A DNA stretch of 22,755 nucleotides, taken from assembly GCA_047639475.1 (NCBI GenBank), contig JBLIOD010000046.1:1-22755 (forward strand). The letters are read 5' to 3'. A program made the position numbers and the translations under genes. Below, piece by piece: positions 15,991 to 22,755 of the stretch (position 1 is its first letter; each line of letters begins with the position of its first letter). Source of the stretch: JAAELZ01 sp047639475. GTDB taxonomy: Bacteria; Pseudomonadota; Gammaproteobacteria; Arenicellales; Poriferihabitantaceae. The notes beneath the pieces were generated by a model, which saw only the letters and a list, made by a program, of their open reading frames with translations, searched no databases and was not told the DNA's origin.

Positions 15991-16042
15991 GAGTAATGGG
16001 TTTATAACGCTTGCTACAAATAAAAATAAGAAAGCAAAATAA

Positions 16043-17080
16043 ATGAACCGATACAGTTTCCTAGACGACTATAGTGAAGGGTGCCACCCTGACATACTAA
16101 CCGCACTAGCTAATACCAATAAGGTACAGCAGACAGCCTATGGAGATGACGCCTATTCTGAAGCAGCCAGAAAGCTTATTCGCGCGCATTTGTCTGACGA
16201 TAGCGCACCGATATTCTTTGTTGCGGGTGGAACGCTGGCCAATATCGTAATCATCTCTAGCATTTTGAAGTCTCATGAGGCGGTTATTTCGGCCAACACG
16301 GGTCATATAGTATCGCGGGAAACTGGAGCGATAGAGGCCACCGGGCATAAAATCATCAACGTATCCTCTTCTGATGGAAAGTTGACGCCTGAAGGAATAG
16401 AGAATGCCTTAGCTAATAATGCGCATTTCCCGCATATGGCCAAGCCACGGTTAGTCTATATTTCCAATACAACTGAAGCCGGCACTATTTATTCTAAAGC
16501 GCAGTTACAAGCTCTGTCGGGGTGTTGTAAAAGCAACGACCTACTGCTGATGATGGATGGTGCGAGGTTAGGCACGGCGTTGTCGGCGGACAAAAACGAT
16601 CTGTCACTTAAAGATGTCCATGAGCTTACCGACGTATTTTGGATTGGTGGAACAAAAGCGGGGGCTTTGATAGGGGAAGCCATTATTATTCCCAATCAAC
16701 CGTTGGCCAATGAATTTTTGTTTCACATTAAGCAGCGTGGGGCATTGCTTGCGAAAGGGCGGTTACTCGGTTTACAGTTTTTAGCTTTGTTTGAAAATAA
16801 CTTATTCTTTGACCTAAGCCGGTTTTCAAACGAAATGGCGAGTAAACTGTCAAAGGGCATTGCAAAATGTGGTTACTCGTTGGCAGCAGAAACAGCGAGC
16901 AATCAAATCTTTCCCATTTTGCCAAATACTTTAATTGAGCAGTTGCAACAAAGTTTTGATTTCTATTTATGGGAAAAGATAGACGATAAACATTCCACCA
17001 TCCGATTAGTTACCTCCTGGGCAACTGAGGAATCACAGATTGATTCTTTCCTTAGTGCTATTCGTCAAATGACGGACTAG
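16043..17080 (+). CDS. Low-specificity threonine aldolase-like PLP enzyme
   Basis: 345 residues, fold type I PLP enzyme of the beta-eliminating lyase/threonine aldolase group. The start SFLDDYSEGCHPDILTAL is typical. H88 in the TGHIVSRETGA motif would stack on the cofactor, D172 in the DGARLGTAL motif would pair with the pyridine nitrogen, and K205 in WIGGTKAGAL forms the Schiff base. The predicted reaction is cleavage of L-threonine or L-allo-threonine to glycine and acetaldehyde, cytoplasmic. It follows the asmA-family gene by 52 bp on the same strand. True substrate preference, or another beta-hydroxy amino acid, cannot be told from sequence. Confidence 0.88.
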   Translation: MNRYSFLDDYSEGCHPDILTALANTNKVQQTAYGDDAYSEAARKLIRAHLSDDSAPIFFVAGGTLANIVIISSILKSHEAVISANTGHIVSRETGAIEATGHKIINVSSSDGKLTPEGIENALANNAHFPHMAKPRLVYISNTTEAGTIYSKAQLQALSGCCKSNDLLLMMDGARLGTALSADKNDLSLKDVHELTDVFWIGGTKAGALIGEAIIIPNQPLANEFLFHIKQRGALLAKGRLLGLQFLALFENNLFFDLSRFSNEMASKLSKGIAKCGYSLAAETASNQIFPILPNTLIEQLQQSFDFYLWEKIDDKHSTIRLVTSWATEESQIDSFLSAIRQMTD

Positions 17081-17106
17081 AACGTTATTTTTGCAGAGGC
17101 CGTAGG

Positions 17107-17190
17107 GATAGGAACTCTTGCGTGTATTTTCCTATCGATCATGTAGGCTAACAGCCTGTAATTGGCGTAACAGGCACTGGAATAAGCCTA
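17107..17190. other. Cluster of inverted repeats between convergent genes
   Basis: Two structures lie in the 169-bp gap between the convergent aldolase and cytochrome genes. One is GATAGGAA/TTCCTATC (17107-17136, 14-base loop). The other is nested: TAGGCT/AGCCTA (17144-17149, 17185-17190) enclosing GCCTGT/ACAGGC (17154-17159, 17170-17175). There is no T tract next to them, so they are not classical rho-independent terminators, but they may still act as a bidirectional stop or protect mRNA ends. Confidence 0.45.
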
Positions 17191-17249
17191 CTCGGGGTAT
17201 CTGCTTACCTCGCTGACACAGTAGCGCGGAGCAAATGTATGAGCAGGGA

Positions 17250-17672
17250 TTATTGAGAGTTACTTACCATGTGAGCCACGATAGCCTCTATTTCGTCATC
17301 ACTTAAACTGCCGTTACCACCTTTGGCGGGCATTGCGCCTACGCCATTGATCGCGTTTGCGAGCAATACTGCCTCTCCTTTAGCAATGCGTGGCGCCCAA
17401 GCCGCATTGTCGCCTAATTTAGGCGCTCCAGCAGCACCCGTACCGTGGCACGCAAAACAGCTTGCTTGATATAGCGCTACGGCGTCTATTGCGCCGTTAT
17501 CTGCTGCTTTATCGGTACCCGTATTAGCAGTAGATTCGTCTGCAACAGTGATGCTACCGATTTTTTGAATACGTGCTTCGATTTCTGCTTCAGTATCACC
17601 TGCGATAGCTTGCGTTGAACCGAATAATACGCCAGCAATGAATACTGCAGTAAGTGTTTTTTGAAATGCCAT
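17250..17672 (-). CDS. Cytochrome c5-family periplasmic monohaem protein
   Basis: 140 residues. A signal peptide (about 1-24, ending QAIA-GD) directs export to the periplasm. After a low-complexity linker comes one class I haem-binding motif CFACH at 72-76 (ASCFACHGTGAAGAPKLGD), typical of cytochrome c5, and a likely distal ligand M114 in GVGAMPAKGG. The usual C-terminal helix (SDDEIEAIVAHMVSN) closes the domain. It is a small soluble electron carrier, probably in respiration. It is divergent from the DUF4412-like gene; a near-consensus -10 lies 34 bp upstream. Confidence 0.92.
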   Translation of the reverse strand: MAFQKTLTAVFIAGVLFGSTQAIAGDTEAEIEARIQKIGSITVADESTANTGTDKAADNGAIDAVALYQASCFACHGTGAAGAPKLGDNAAWAPRIAKGEAVLLANAINGVGAMPAKGGNGSLSDDEIEAIVAHMVSNSQ

Positions 17673-17705
17673 GATTGATTAAGCGATGAAAAATTTAGTA
17701 GCTGT

Positions 17706-17736
17706 ATTATACCTAAAAATAAAATTTGCCACTCAA
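17706..17736 (-). promoter_or_regulatory. Candidate sigma-70 promoter for the cytochrome gene
   Basis: Minus strand: TTGAGT (17736-17731), 19-bp spacer, perfect TATAAT (17711-17706), 33 bp before the ATG. The spacer is longer than the ideal 17. Confidence 0.4.
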
Positions 17737-17763
17737 TAAACAAGACATTTAACCAAGCAATAT

Positions 17764-17793
17764 TTGAGCAAGAAGGGTTAACCGTTTTATAAT
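17764..17793 (+). promoter_or_regulatory. Candidate sigma-70 promoter for the DUF4412-like gene
   Basis: TTGAGC (17764-17769), 18-bp spacer, perfect TATAAT (17788-17793), 33 bp before the ATG at 17827. A GAGGG Shine-Dalgarno lies six bases before the start. Confidence 0.55.
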
Positions 17794-17826
17794 AGGCTTT
17801 AATATTAATTTAATTGAGGGTTTAAG

Positions 17827-18606
17827 ATGTTCACAGGGTCGAATTTAGCGTGGGCTACTGCCACTTCATTGGTATTAATGGGGGCAAGTTTTCCTTCTAT
17901 TGCAGATGTTTCTCTTAGCTATAGTGGCGCTGGGAATAATTCCGTGTTTCATATTGGGGGAAACAAACTTGCTATTGATATGGGCGATGCGCAAGGAGAT
18001 GGTGGGTTGCTCTACGATTTAGACAGCGACACAATTTATGCCATCCAGCATAGCGAAAAACAGTACATCGCAATGGATGAAATGATGCAGCAGGCGATGG
18101 GCATGAAAAGTCAAATGAAGCAGATGCTTGATGCCCAAATGGCGGGAATGAGCGATGCAGAAAAAGCCCAGATGGAAAGTATGATGAGCGGCATGTTAGG
18201 TGGCTTGATGGGTAACAAGGAAGAACCGGAAACGGCACCTAAGACGACATTCAACTTTACTGGGGAAAAAGATACCGTGGGTGAATATACCTGCGAGAAA
18301 GTAGACATGACACTGGGTAATGGTGATCAGCAGCAAGTCTGCGTGGCTGCCGCCGAGTCATTAGGCATTGGCAGTGCGGATGAGGCGGTTTTGCACGGTA
18401 TGATGAAAAAACTAACCGGGCTTTCTGATCAGATAAGTCAGTTTTCTGGAGAATATTCTTTTGGCTTTGTAGGGGACTTTAAGGAAGTATTGGTTAAGTC
18501 TTATACTGATGACCAAATGCAGCTTACAGGCGTCAGCGAGTTATTGGTTCCTGTCGAATCTCTAGTCATTCCCGAAGGCTATTCAAAGGCTGATATGAAC
18601 CCTTAA
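17827..18606 (+). CDS. Exported DUF4412-like protein with a methionine-rich segment
   Basis: 259 residues. The N-terminus (about 1-26, ending SIA-DV) looks like a signal peptide but has no positive charge before its hydrophobic core; an in-frame stop just upstream and a good Shine-Dalgarno rule out a longer start. The body reads like DUF4412 proteins: IGGNKLAIDMG, then LLYDLDSDTIYAIQHSEKQYI. Residues 83-128 contain 14 methionines in 46 positions (MMQQAMGMKSQMKQM and on), followed by two cysteines, C157 and C173, that could form a disulfide. Function is unknown. Methionine-rich exported segments can bind copper(I), but that is only a possibility here. The next gene begins 31 bp downstream. Confidence 0.65.
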   Translation: MFTGSNLAWATATSLVLMGASFPSIADVSLSYSGAGNNSVFHIGGNKLAIDMGDAQGDGGLLYDLDSDTIYAIQHSEKQYIAMDEMMQQAMGMKSQMKQMLDAQMAGMSDAEKAQMESMMSGMLGGLMGNKEEPETAPKTTFNFTGEKDTVGEYTCEKVDMTLGNGDQQQVCVAAAESLGIGSADEAVLHGMMKKLTGLSDQISQFSGEYSFGFVGDFKEVLVKSYTDDQMQLTGVSELLVPVESLVIPEGYSKADMNP

Positions 18607-18622
18607 TCGAGTTGGATTAAGG
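18601..18622 (+). other. Hairpin overlapping the stop codon between two genes
   Basis: CCTTAATC and GATTAAGG form a perfect 8-bp stem around the loop GAGTTG. It includes the TAA stop of the DUF4412-like gene and ends 15 bp before the next start. No T run follows, so it is more likely an mRNA-stability or attenuation element than a full terminator. Confidence 0.45.
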
Positions 18623-18637
18623 CTCACTGGTATTACT

Positions 18638-19444
18638 ATGTCCGAGCGTCTCACTTTTCGTGCATTACATGCGCAACAACGCGCCTTGGTTATTCCTAAT
18701 CTTTGGGATATTGCCACTGCCAGAATTTTGGCTGCCATGGGGTATAAAGCACTAGCAACCACCAGTGCGGGCATGGCTTTTTCTATGGGCATTGTCGAAG
18801 GTGCGGCCACTAAACAAGCCGTGTTTGCGCACTGCAAGCAAATAGTCAAAGCAACGACACTGCCAGTAACAGCAGACTTAGAAAAGGGATTTGGTGATAC
18901 GCCGGAGCAAGTTTCACAAACGATCATCGAAGCCGTCGAAATAGGCCTAGCAGGGTGCTCGATTGAAGATCACAATAATAAAGCAAACGACCCTATCTAC
19001 GCATTTGCTGCGGCTGTTGAACGCATAGCAGCGGCAGCGGAAGCCAGTAAAAGTTTATCTGAAGATTTTGTGCTCACTGCCCGCAGTGAGAACTTCTTAT
19101 GGGGGAGGCCCGATATTGACGATACCATTGCTAGGTTACAGGCTTTTGAGAAAGCCGGCGGTGATGTGCTTTACGCGCCAGGTTTGTACGATTTGAAAAC
19201 CATAGAGTTGGTCTGTTCGTCGCTTACTAATCCGGTTAATGTCGTCATGGGGATGCTTGGCGCTACGTTCAGCGTAACTGACCTTGAATGCGTTGGGGTT
19301 AAACGTATTAGCGTGGGGTCGGCGCTTTCAAGGCTGGCCTATGGCGCCTTTGTTAAAGCGGCTAAAGAAATCCAACAAGATGAAACATTTACCTTTGCTG
19401 ACCAAGCTATGGGGTTCGCTGAGTTAGAAGATTTTTTCAAATAA
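18638..19444 (+). CDS. Isocitrate lyase/phosphoenolpyruvate mutase family protein
   Basis: 268 residues, a single TIM barrel of the PEPM/ICL group. The start (ALVIPNLWDIATARILAAMGYKALATTSAGMAF in relatives' order) is characteristic of the short bacterial branch. Metal and substrate residues are expected in the DLEKGFGDTPEQV loop (about 86-98), GCSIEDH (about 107-113) and LTARSENF (about 145-152). The KKCGH catalytic loop of true isocitrate lyases is absent; the region reads EKGFGD instead, so isocitrate cleavage is unlikely. Possible activities are C-C or C-P bond chemistry on small 2-oxo acids such as oxaloacetate or methylisocitrate-like compounds. No phosphonate genes are nearby, so a PEP-mutase role is not supported. 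Its stop overlaps that of the convergent Smr gene by 8 bp. Confidence 0.8.
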   Translation: MSERLTFRALHAQQRALVIPNLWDIATARILAAMGYKALATTSAGMAFSMGIVEGAATKQAVFAHCKQIVKATTLPVTADLEKGFGDTPEQVSQTIIEAVEIGLAGCSIEDHNNKANDPIYAFAAAVERIAAAAEASKSLSEDFVLTARSENFLWGRPDIDDTIARLQAFEKAGGDVLYAPGLYDLKTIELVCSSLTNPVNVVMGMLGATFSVTDLECVGVKRISVGSALSRLAYGAFVKAAKEIQQDETFTFADQAMGFAELEDFFK

Positions 19445-19967
19445 ACGTTTGTTGTGATTTAGGATAATTAAATTGCACATATAACGCGCCAGTACCACCA
19501 TCGACAGGGCGTGCCGAACAGTAGGCTAGGGTGTAGGGATGCGCCAGCACCAAAGATTCACATAAATGCTTTATCACGGGTGCACTATCAGAGCGTAAAC
19601 CTTTGCCGTGAATGATTAGCGCGTAAATGACTTTTTGTTGGGCGCAGTCTTCCAGAAATGCCAATAAGGCTTTCTCGGCTTGAGCACCGCGATAGCCATG
19701 TAGGTCAATTTCGTCATCAAATTCACTAAATTGACCTTTTCTTAATTTAGCCAGGGTTTTCTTCTGCTCACCCCCGCGTAGAAAGAACAAGTTAGCAGCA
19801 CCTGGCTCATTTCTTGAAGCGACTCCTCTGGTGATTACGTTGGGTAGAGCAGTCGGCTTGGCGTTATGAGAGAAAGAATGGGGCGGCGTTGTACTGACGA
19901 CATGAACAGCCCTTTTTAAGGGTTTTACATCGCGCATCGCCTGTTTGAAGTCGATATCGTCTTCCAT
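19437..19967 (-). CDS. Smr domain protein, SmrA-like
   Basis: 176 residues. The N-terminus FKQAMRDVKPLKRAVHV matches the start of E. coli SmrA (DAMEDVQPLKRA). The C-terminal Smr domain (about 88-170) has DEIDLHGYRGAQAE, then LIIHGKGLRSDSA and a GGTGALYVQF strand, all hallmark motifs of the family. Smr domains cut or bind DNA or RNA; SmrA itself has nicking activity in vitro, and its cellular role is not clear. It starts 20 bp after trxB on the same strand, so it is probably the second gene of a trxB operon. It converges with the PEP-mutase-family gene, sharing 8 bp. Confidence 0.85.
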   Translation of the reverse strand: MEDDIDFKQAMRDVKPLKRAVHVVSTTPPHSFSHNAKPTALPNVITRGVASRNEPGAANLFFLRGGEQKKTLAKLRKGQFSEFDDEIDLHGYRGAQAEKALLAFLEDCAQQKVIYALIIHGKGLRSDSAPVIKHLCESLVLAHPYTLAYCSARPVDGGTGALYVQFNYPKSQQTFI

Positions 19968-19987
19968 CAGTGAGATGCGGGATAAGC

Positions 19988-20944
19988 TTAGTTATTTTTT
20001 AAAAATCTCTCAGCGTCGAGGGCAGCCATGCAGCCAGTTCCTGCTGAGGTGACAGCTTGTCTGTAAACATGGTCCATAACGTCGCCCGCTGCAAACACGC
20101 CAGGTTTAGACGTCGCGGTGGCTTCGCCTGAGGTGCCGCCTTTAACGGTAATGTAGCCACCTTGCATATCAAGTTGGTCGTTAAATATTTGAGTATTGGG
20201 TGAGTGACCGATCGCAATAAATACGCCCATCAGTTCATGGTCAGTGGTGCTGCCATCTAATCGACTCTTAATACGCATGCCGGTCACGCCCATGTTATTG
20301 CCCAATACTTCATCTAATTCATTATTCCATTCAATAGAGATGTTGCCGCCGTTTTCTTTGGTCTTAGCCATCAAATGGTCAATTAGTATCGCTTCGGCGC
20401 GCAGTTCATCTCGACGGTGCACCAAGGTAACTTCTGAAGCAATATTAGAAAGGTAAAGCGCTTCTTCAACAGCGGTGTTACCACCGCCGATAACCGCAAC
20501 TTTCTGGTTACGATAGAAAAAGCCATCGCAGGTTGCGCATGCTGAAACGCCTTTACCTTTAAAGGCTTCTTCAGACTCTAAACCAAGGTATTTGGCGGAT
20601 GCGCCAGTACCTATAATCAGTGAATCACAAGTGTATGTGGCCTGATCGCCAATGAGTGTATAAGGCCTAGAACTGAAATCAACGGTATGGATGTGATCGG
20701 CAATAACCTCGGTGTCAAAGCGTTCTACTTGCTTCAACATCTTGTCCATTAACTCAGGACCTTGTATGCCATCTTGCTCGCCAGGCCAGTTATCAACGTC
20801 TGTGGTAGTGGTTAATTGACCACCTTGCTCCATGCCGGCAATCAATACCGGTTTTAAGTTTGCACGTGCGGCGTACAGTGCGGCGGTATAGCCGGCAGGG
20901 CCAGAGCCCAGAATTAGGAGTTTGCTGTGTTTTGTATCAGACAT
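19988..20944 (-). CDS. trxB: Thioredoxin reductase TrxB
   Basis: 318 residues from the ATG at 20944. A TTG eleven codons upstream would lengthen the protein, but the ATG gives MSDTKHSKLLILGSGPAGY, which lines up exactly with E. coli TrxB. The FAD motif GSGPAG is at 13-18, the redox-active CATC at 136-139, the NADPH motif GGGNTAVEEA follows, and GVFAAGDVMD and AITSAGTGCMAALDAE-like text are near the end. It transfers electrons from NADPH to thioredoxin in the cytoplasm. It is divergent from ftsK with a 108-bp gap and probably co-transcribed with the smr gene behind it. The enterobacterial order trxB-lrp-ftsK is not kept: no lrp lies between. Confidence 0.97.
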   Translation of the reverse strand: MSDTKHSKLLILGSGPAGYTAALYAARANLKPVLIAGMEQGGQLTTTTDVDNWPGEQDGIQGPELMDKMLKQVERFDTEVIADHIHTVDFSSRPYTLIGDQATYTCDSLIIGTGASAKYLGLESEEAFKGKGVSACATCDGFFYRNQKVAVIGGGNTAVEEALYLSNIASEVTLVHRRDELRAEAILIDHLMAKTKENGGNISIEWNNELDEVLGNNMGVTGMRIKSRLDGSTTDHELMGVFIAIGHSPNTQIFNDQLDMQGGYITVKGGTSGEATATSKPGVFAAGDVMDHVYRQAVTSAGTGCMAALDAERFLKNN

Positions 20945-21052
20945 TACGTAAATTGATAGGCGTGTAAAGAAGGTCAATTGTACTTAGCCAAAACGTATTT
21001 TGATAGAAGCTGTCGTGATAAAATAGCCTTAATTAATTTATCTTAATCTACT

Positions 21053-22755
21053 GTGGCCAAACCCAGTTCCAAAAAGAAGTTGAAGACCGACAAAGCCTCT
21101 CCTTTGAAAGCCAAGCTCAACGTGAATAGTGAGCAGGTGTCGTCTGTTTTCCGCGAAGGAGGTATGTTGCTGCTGGCGGCTGGTGCGTTTTATTTATTCA
21201 TTGCGTTAATTTCTTACGCAGCCAAAGATCCCGGCCCGTTTCAAATCGGTGGTCAAGTACCTGTCGCTAACTGGGGCGGGGGCGTAGGCGCATGGGTGGC
21301 GGACTTCATGTTCAATGTCTTTGGCAAAATGGCCTATTTGGTTGTTGTGTTGGGCGTGGTTGCGACATGGCAGTTCTTAGATGGGAAACGGATTAAAAAA
21401 GAACTGAGCGTCAGCTCTATCTTGCTGCCTATTTTAGGTTTTGTGTTTGCCATGGTAGGCGCAACTGGCTTAGACAGCCTCTATTTTGAAAACCCGCAGT
21501 CGTTGCCTTATGTTTCTGGCGGCGTCTTGGGTGATCTCACCACCACGAGTTTATTGCCCAAATTCGGCGTAGTCGGCGCTACGTTGGCAACCTTGGGAAT
21601 GTTATTTTCCGGTATCACCTTGGTGACTCGACTGTCTTGGTTCAGTTTGATGGAGTGGTTTGGTAAAACAGGCTTTAAGGTGCTTGAATATACCAAGGCC
21701 AAGTTCGCCAGCGCCAATGATTCGGTAAAAGGGCGACAAGAGCGCAAGCGTAGAACGGAGAGCGTAAGCAGTATTCGCGCAAAAATTAGCGAAAAGAAAG
21801 CCCCCAAGATTGAGCCTAAAGTGAATGCGCCTATCATTAGTCAACGGGTGGAACGTGAGCGTCAAATGCCACTATTTAAATCTGATACTGGCGAAACCTT
21901 GCCACCACTCAGTCTGCTTGATCCTATAATAAAAGAAGAACATGGCTACTCTAAGCAGGAGCTTGAGATGATGTCATCCTTGCTGGTTAAAAAACTTAAA
22001 GATTTCAATATCGATATAACGGTTGAGAGCATTCAGCCTGGGCCCGTGATTACCCGTTTTGAAATTGAGCTAGCCCCAGGTATTAAAGCTGCTACCGTAG
22101 TGGGTTTAGCCAAAGATTTAGCGCGAGCACTGTCGGTAGTCAGTATACGTGTGGTACAAAACATACCAGGCAAGCCGTATATGGGCATCGAAATTCCGAA
22201 TCAAACACGCGAAATTGTGTATCTACTTGATTCTCTGTCTTCTGAGGCTTATGAAAAGGCCAACGGACCGCTGCCCATTGTCTTGGGAAAAGATATCGCC
22301 GGTGAATCTATCGTGACTGATATATCAAAGGCGCCGCACTTATTAGTGGCAGGTACCACTGGCTCAGGTAAGTCTGTGTGCATCAATACACTGATAATGA
22401 GTTTGGTCTACAAACGTACACCTGAAGAAGTGCGTATGATCATGGTTGACCCAAAATTATTGGAGCTGTCGGTATACGAAGACATTCCTCACCTGCTAAC
22501 GCCGGTGGTGACCGACATGAAAAAAGCGTCCAATGCCTTGCATTGGTGTATTGGTGAAATGGACAGGCGCTTTCGTACGTTAGCAGCTGTCGGTGTTCGA
22601 AACTTAGGCAGTTACAATTCTAAGGTAGGTACGGCAATAAAAAGTGGTAAGCCTATTGAGGACCCACTTTTTGAAGCTGACCCAACTATGCCTCATCTTC
22701 CCATTCCTACATTAGAAAAATTGCCTTACATCGTGGTGATCGTTGACGAGTTGGC
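21053..22755 (+). CDS. ftsK: DNA translocase FtsK, 5' part (runs off the window)
   Basis: 567 codons are visible; the gene is open at the window edge. The GTG at 21053 is taken as start because an in-frame TAA lies two codons before it and the protein begins with a short lysine-rich stretch ahead of the first membrane segment. Residues about 40-210 hold four or so membrane segments (MLLLAAGAFYLFIALIS, then LVVVLGVVATWQFL and others) that anchor FtsK at the septum. A charged linker of only about 80 residues follows, much shorter than in E. coli. The motor then begins (IKEEHGYSKQELEMMS) with Walker A TTGSGKS near 435 and the start of Walker B IVVIVDELA at the very end. The gamma domain, which reads KOPS sites, is outside the window. 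Confidence 0.95.
   Translation, partial: MAKPSSKKKLKTDKASPLKAKLNVNSEQVSSVFREGGMLLLAAGAFYLFIALISYAAKDPGPFQIGGQVPVANWGGGVGAWVADFMFNVFGKMAYLVVVLGVVATWQFLDGKRIKKELSVSSILLPILGFVFAMVGATGLDSLYFENPQSLPYVSGGVLGDLTTTSLLPKFGVVGATLATLGMLFSGITLVTRLSWFSLMEWFGKTGFKVLEYTKAKFASANDSVKGRQERKRRTESVSSIRAKISEKKAPKIEPKVNAPIISQRVERERQMPLFKSDTGETLPPLSLLDPIIKEEHGYSKQELEMMSSLLVKKLKDFNIDITVESIQPGPVITRFEIELAPGIKAATVVGLAKDLARALSVVSIRVVQNIPGKPYMGIEIPNQTREIVYLLDSLSSEAYEKANGPLPIVLGKDIAGESIVTDISKAPHLLVAGTTGSGKSVCINTLIMSLVYKRTPEEVRMIMVDPKLLELSVYEDIPHLLTPVVTDMKKASNALHWCIGEMDRRFRTLAAVGVRNLGSYNSKVGTAIKSGKPIEDPLFEADPTMPHLPIPTLEKLPYIVVIVDEL

Noticed and set aside
17144..17190. Nested inverted repeat as an integron attC site
   Set aside because: The outer ends do not fit the RYYYAAC/GTTRRRY core pattern.
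21000..21024. TTGATA and TAAAAT as an ftsK promoter
   Set aside because: The spacer is only 13 bp, too short for a sigma-70 promoter.

Overview
The window looks like chromosome from a marine gammaproteobacterium, most likely of the Alteromonadales. The housekeeping proteins (GshA, DusA, TrxB, CreBC, AsmA, FtsK) read like clear but diverged relatives of their E. coli counterparts, base composition is moderate, and the decayed insertion sequences are of the IS66 and IS5 types. The assignment rests on recalled protein resemblance, not on a search.

Layout. (1) 150-4121, minus strand: a two-gene operon encoding an MttB-superfamily methyltransferase and a dimethylglycine/sarcosine-dehydrogenase-like flavoprotein fused to GcvT folate domains. 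It is probably used to strip methyl groups from a quaternary or tertiary amine such as glycine betaine. (2) 4122-8467: a gene-poor, accessory-looking stretch. It holds an IS66 fragment, a spermidine-synthase-like methyltransferase gene, a 490-bp internally deleted IS5-type element with recognisable ends, and a two-gene cassette: a LicD-family phosphotransferase with an extra C-terminal domain, and a choline/ethanolamine-phosphate cytidylyltransferase-like protein. (3) 8468-10614, minus: the creBC two-component system without creD. (4) 10688-11002: a decayed AraC-family regulator tail and the 5' half of a tRNA-Arg(CCU) gene cut off at the anticodon arm, which looks like an old integration or deletion junction. 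(5) 11043-22755: compact core genome with gshA (minus), dusA-asmA-threonine aldolase (plus), a cytochrome c5-like gene (minus), a methionine-rich DUF4412-like exported protein and a PEP-mutase/isocitrate-lyase-family enzyme (plus), smr-trxB (minus), and the first 567 codons of ftsK (plus), which runs off the end.

How genes work together. MttB plus the FAD/GcvT protein would form a demethylation route that feeds one-carbon units into tetrahydrofolate. The cytidylyltransferase could make a CDP-activated alcohol whose phospho-alcohol moiety LicD attaches to a surface glycan. CreC and CreB are a sensor/regulator pair. TrxB and GshA serve thiol redox balance. The most unusual parts are the LicD/cytidylyltransferase cassette between two IS relics and the half tRNA separating the accessory-looking left part from the core right part. 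No CRISPR array, rRNA or intact tRNA was seen.
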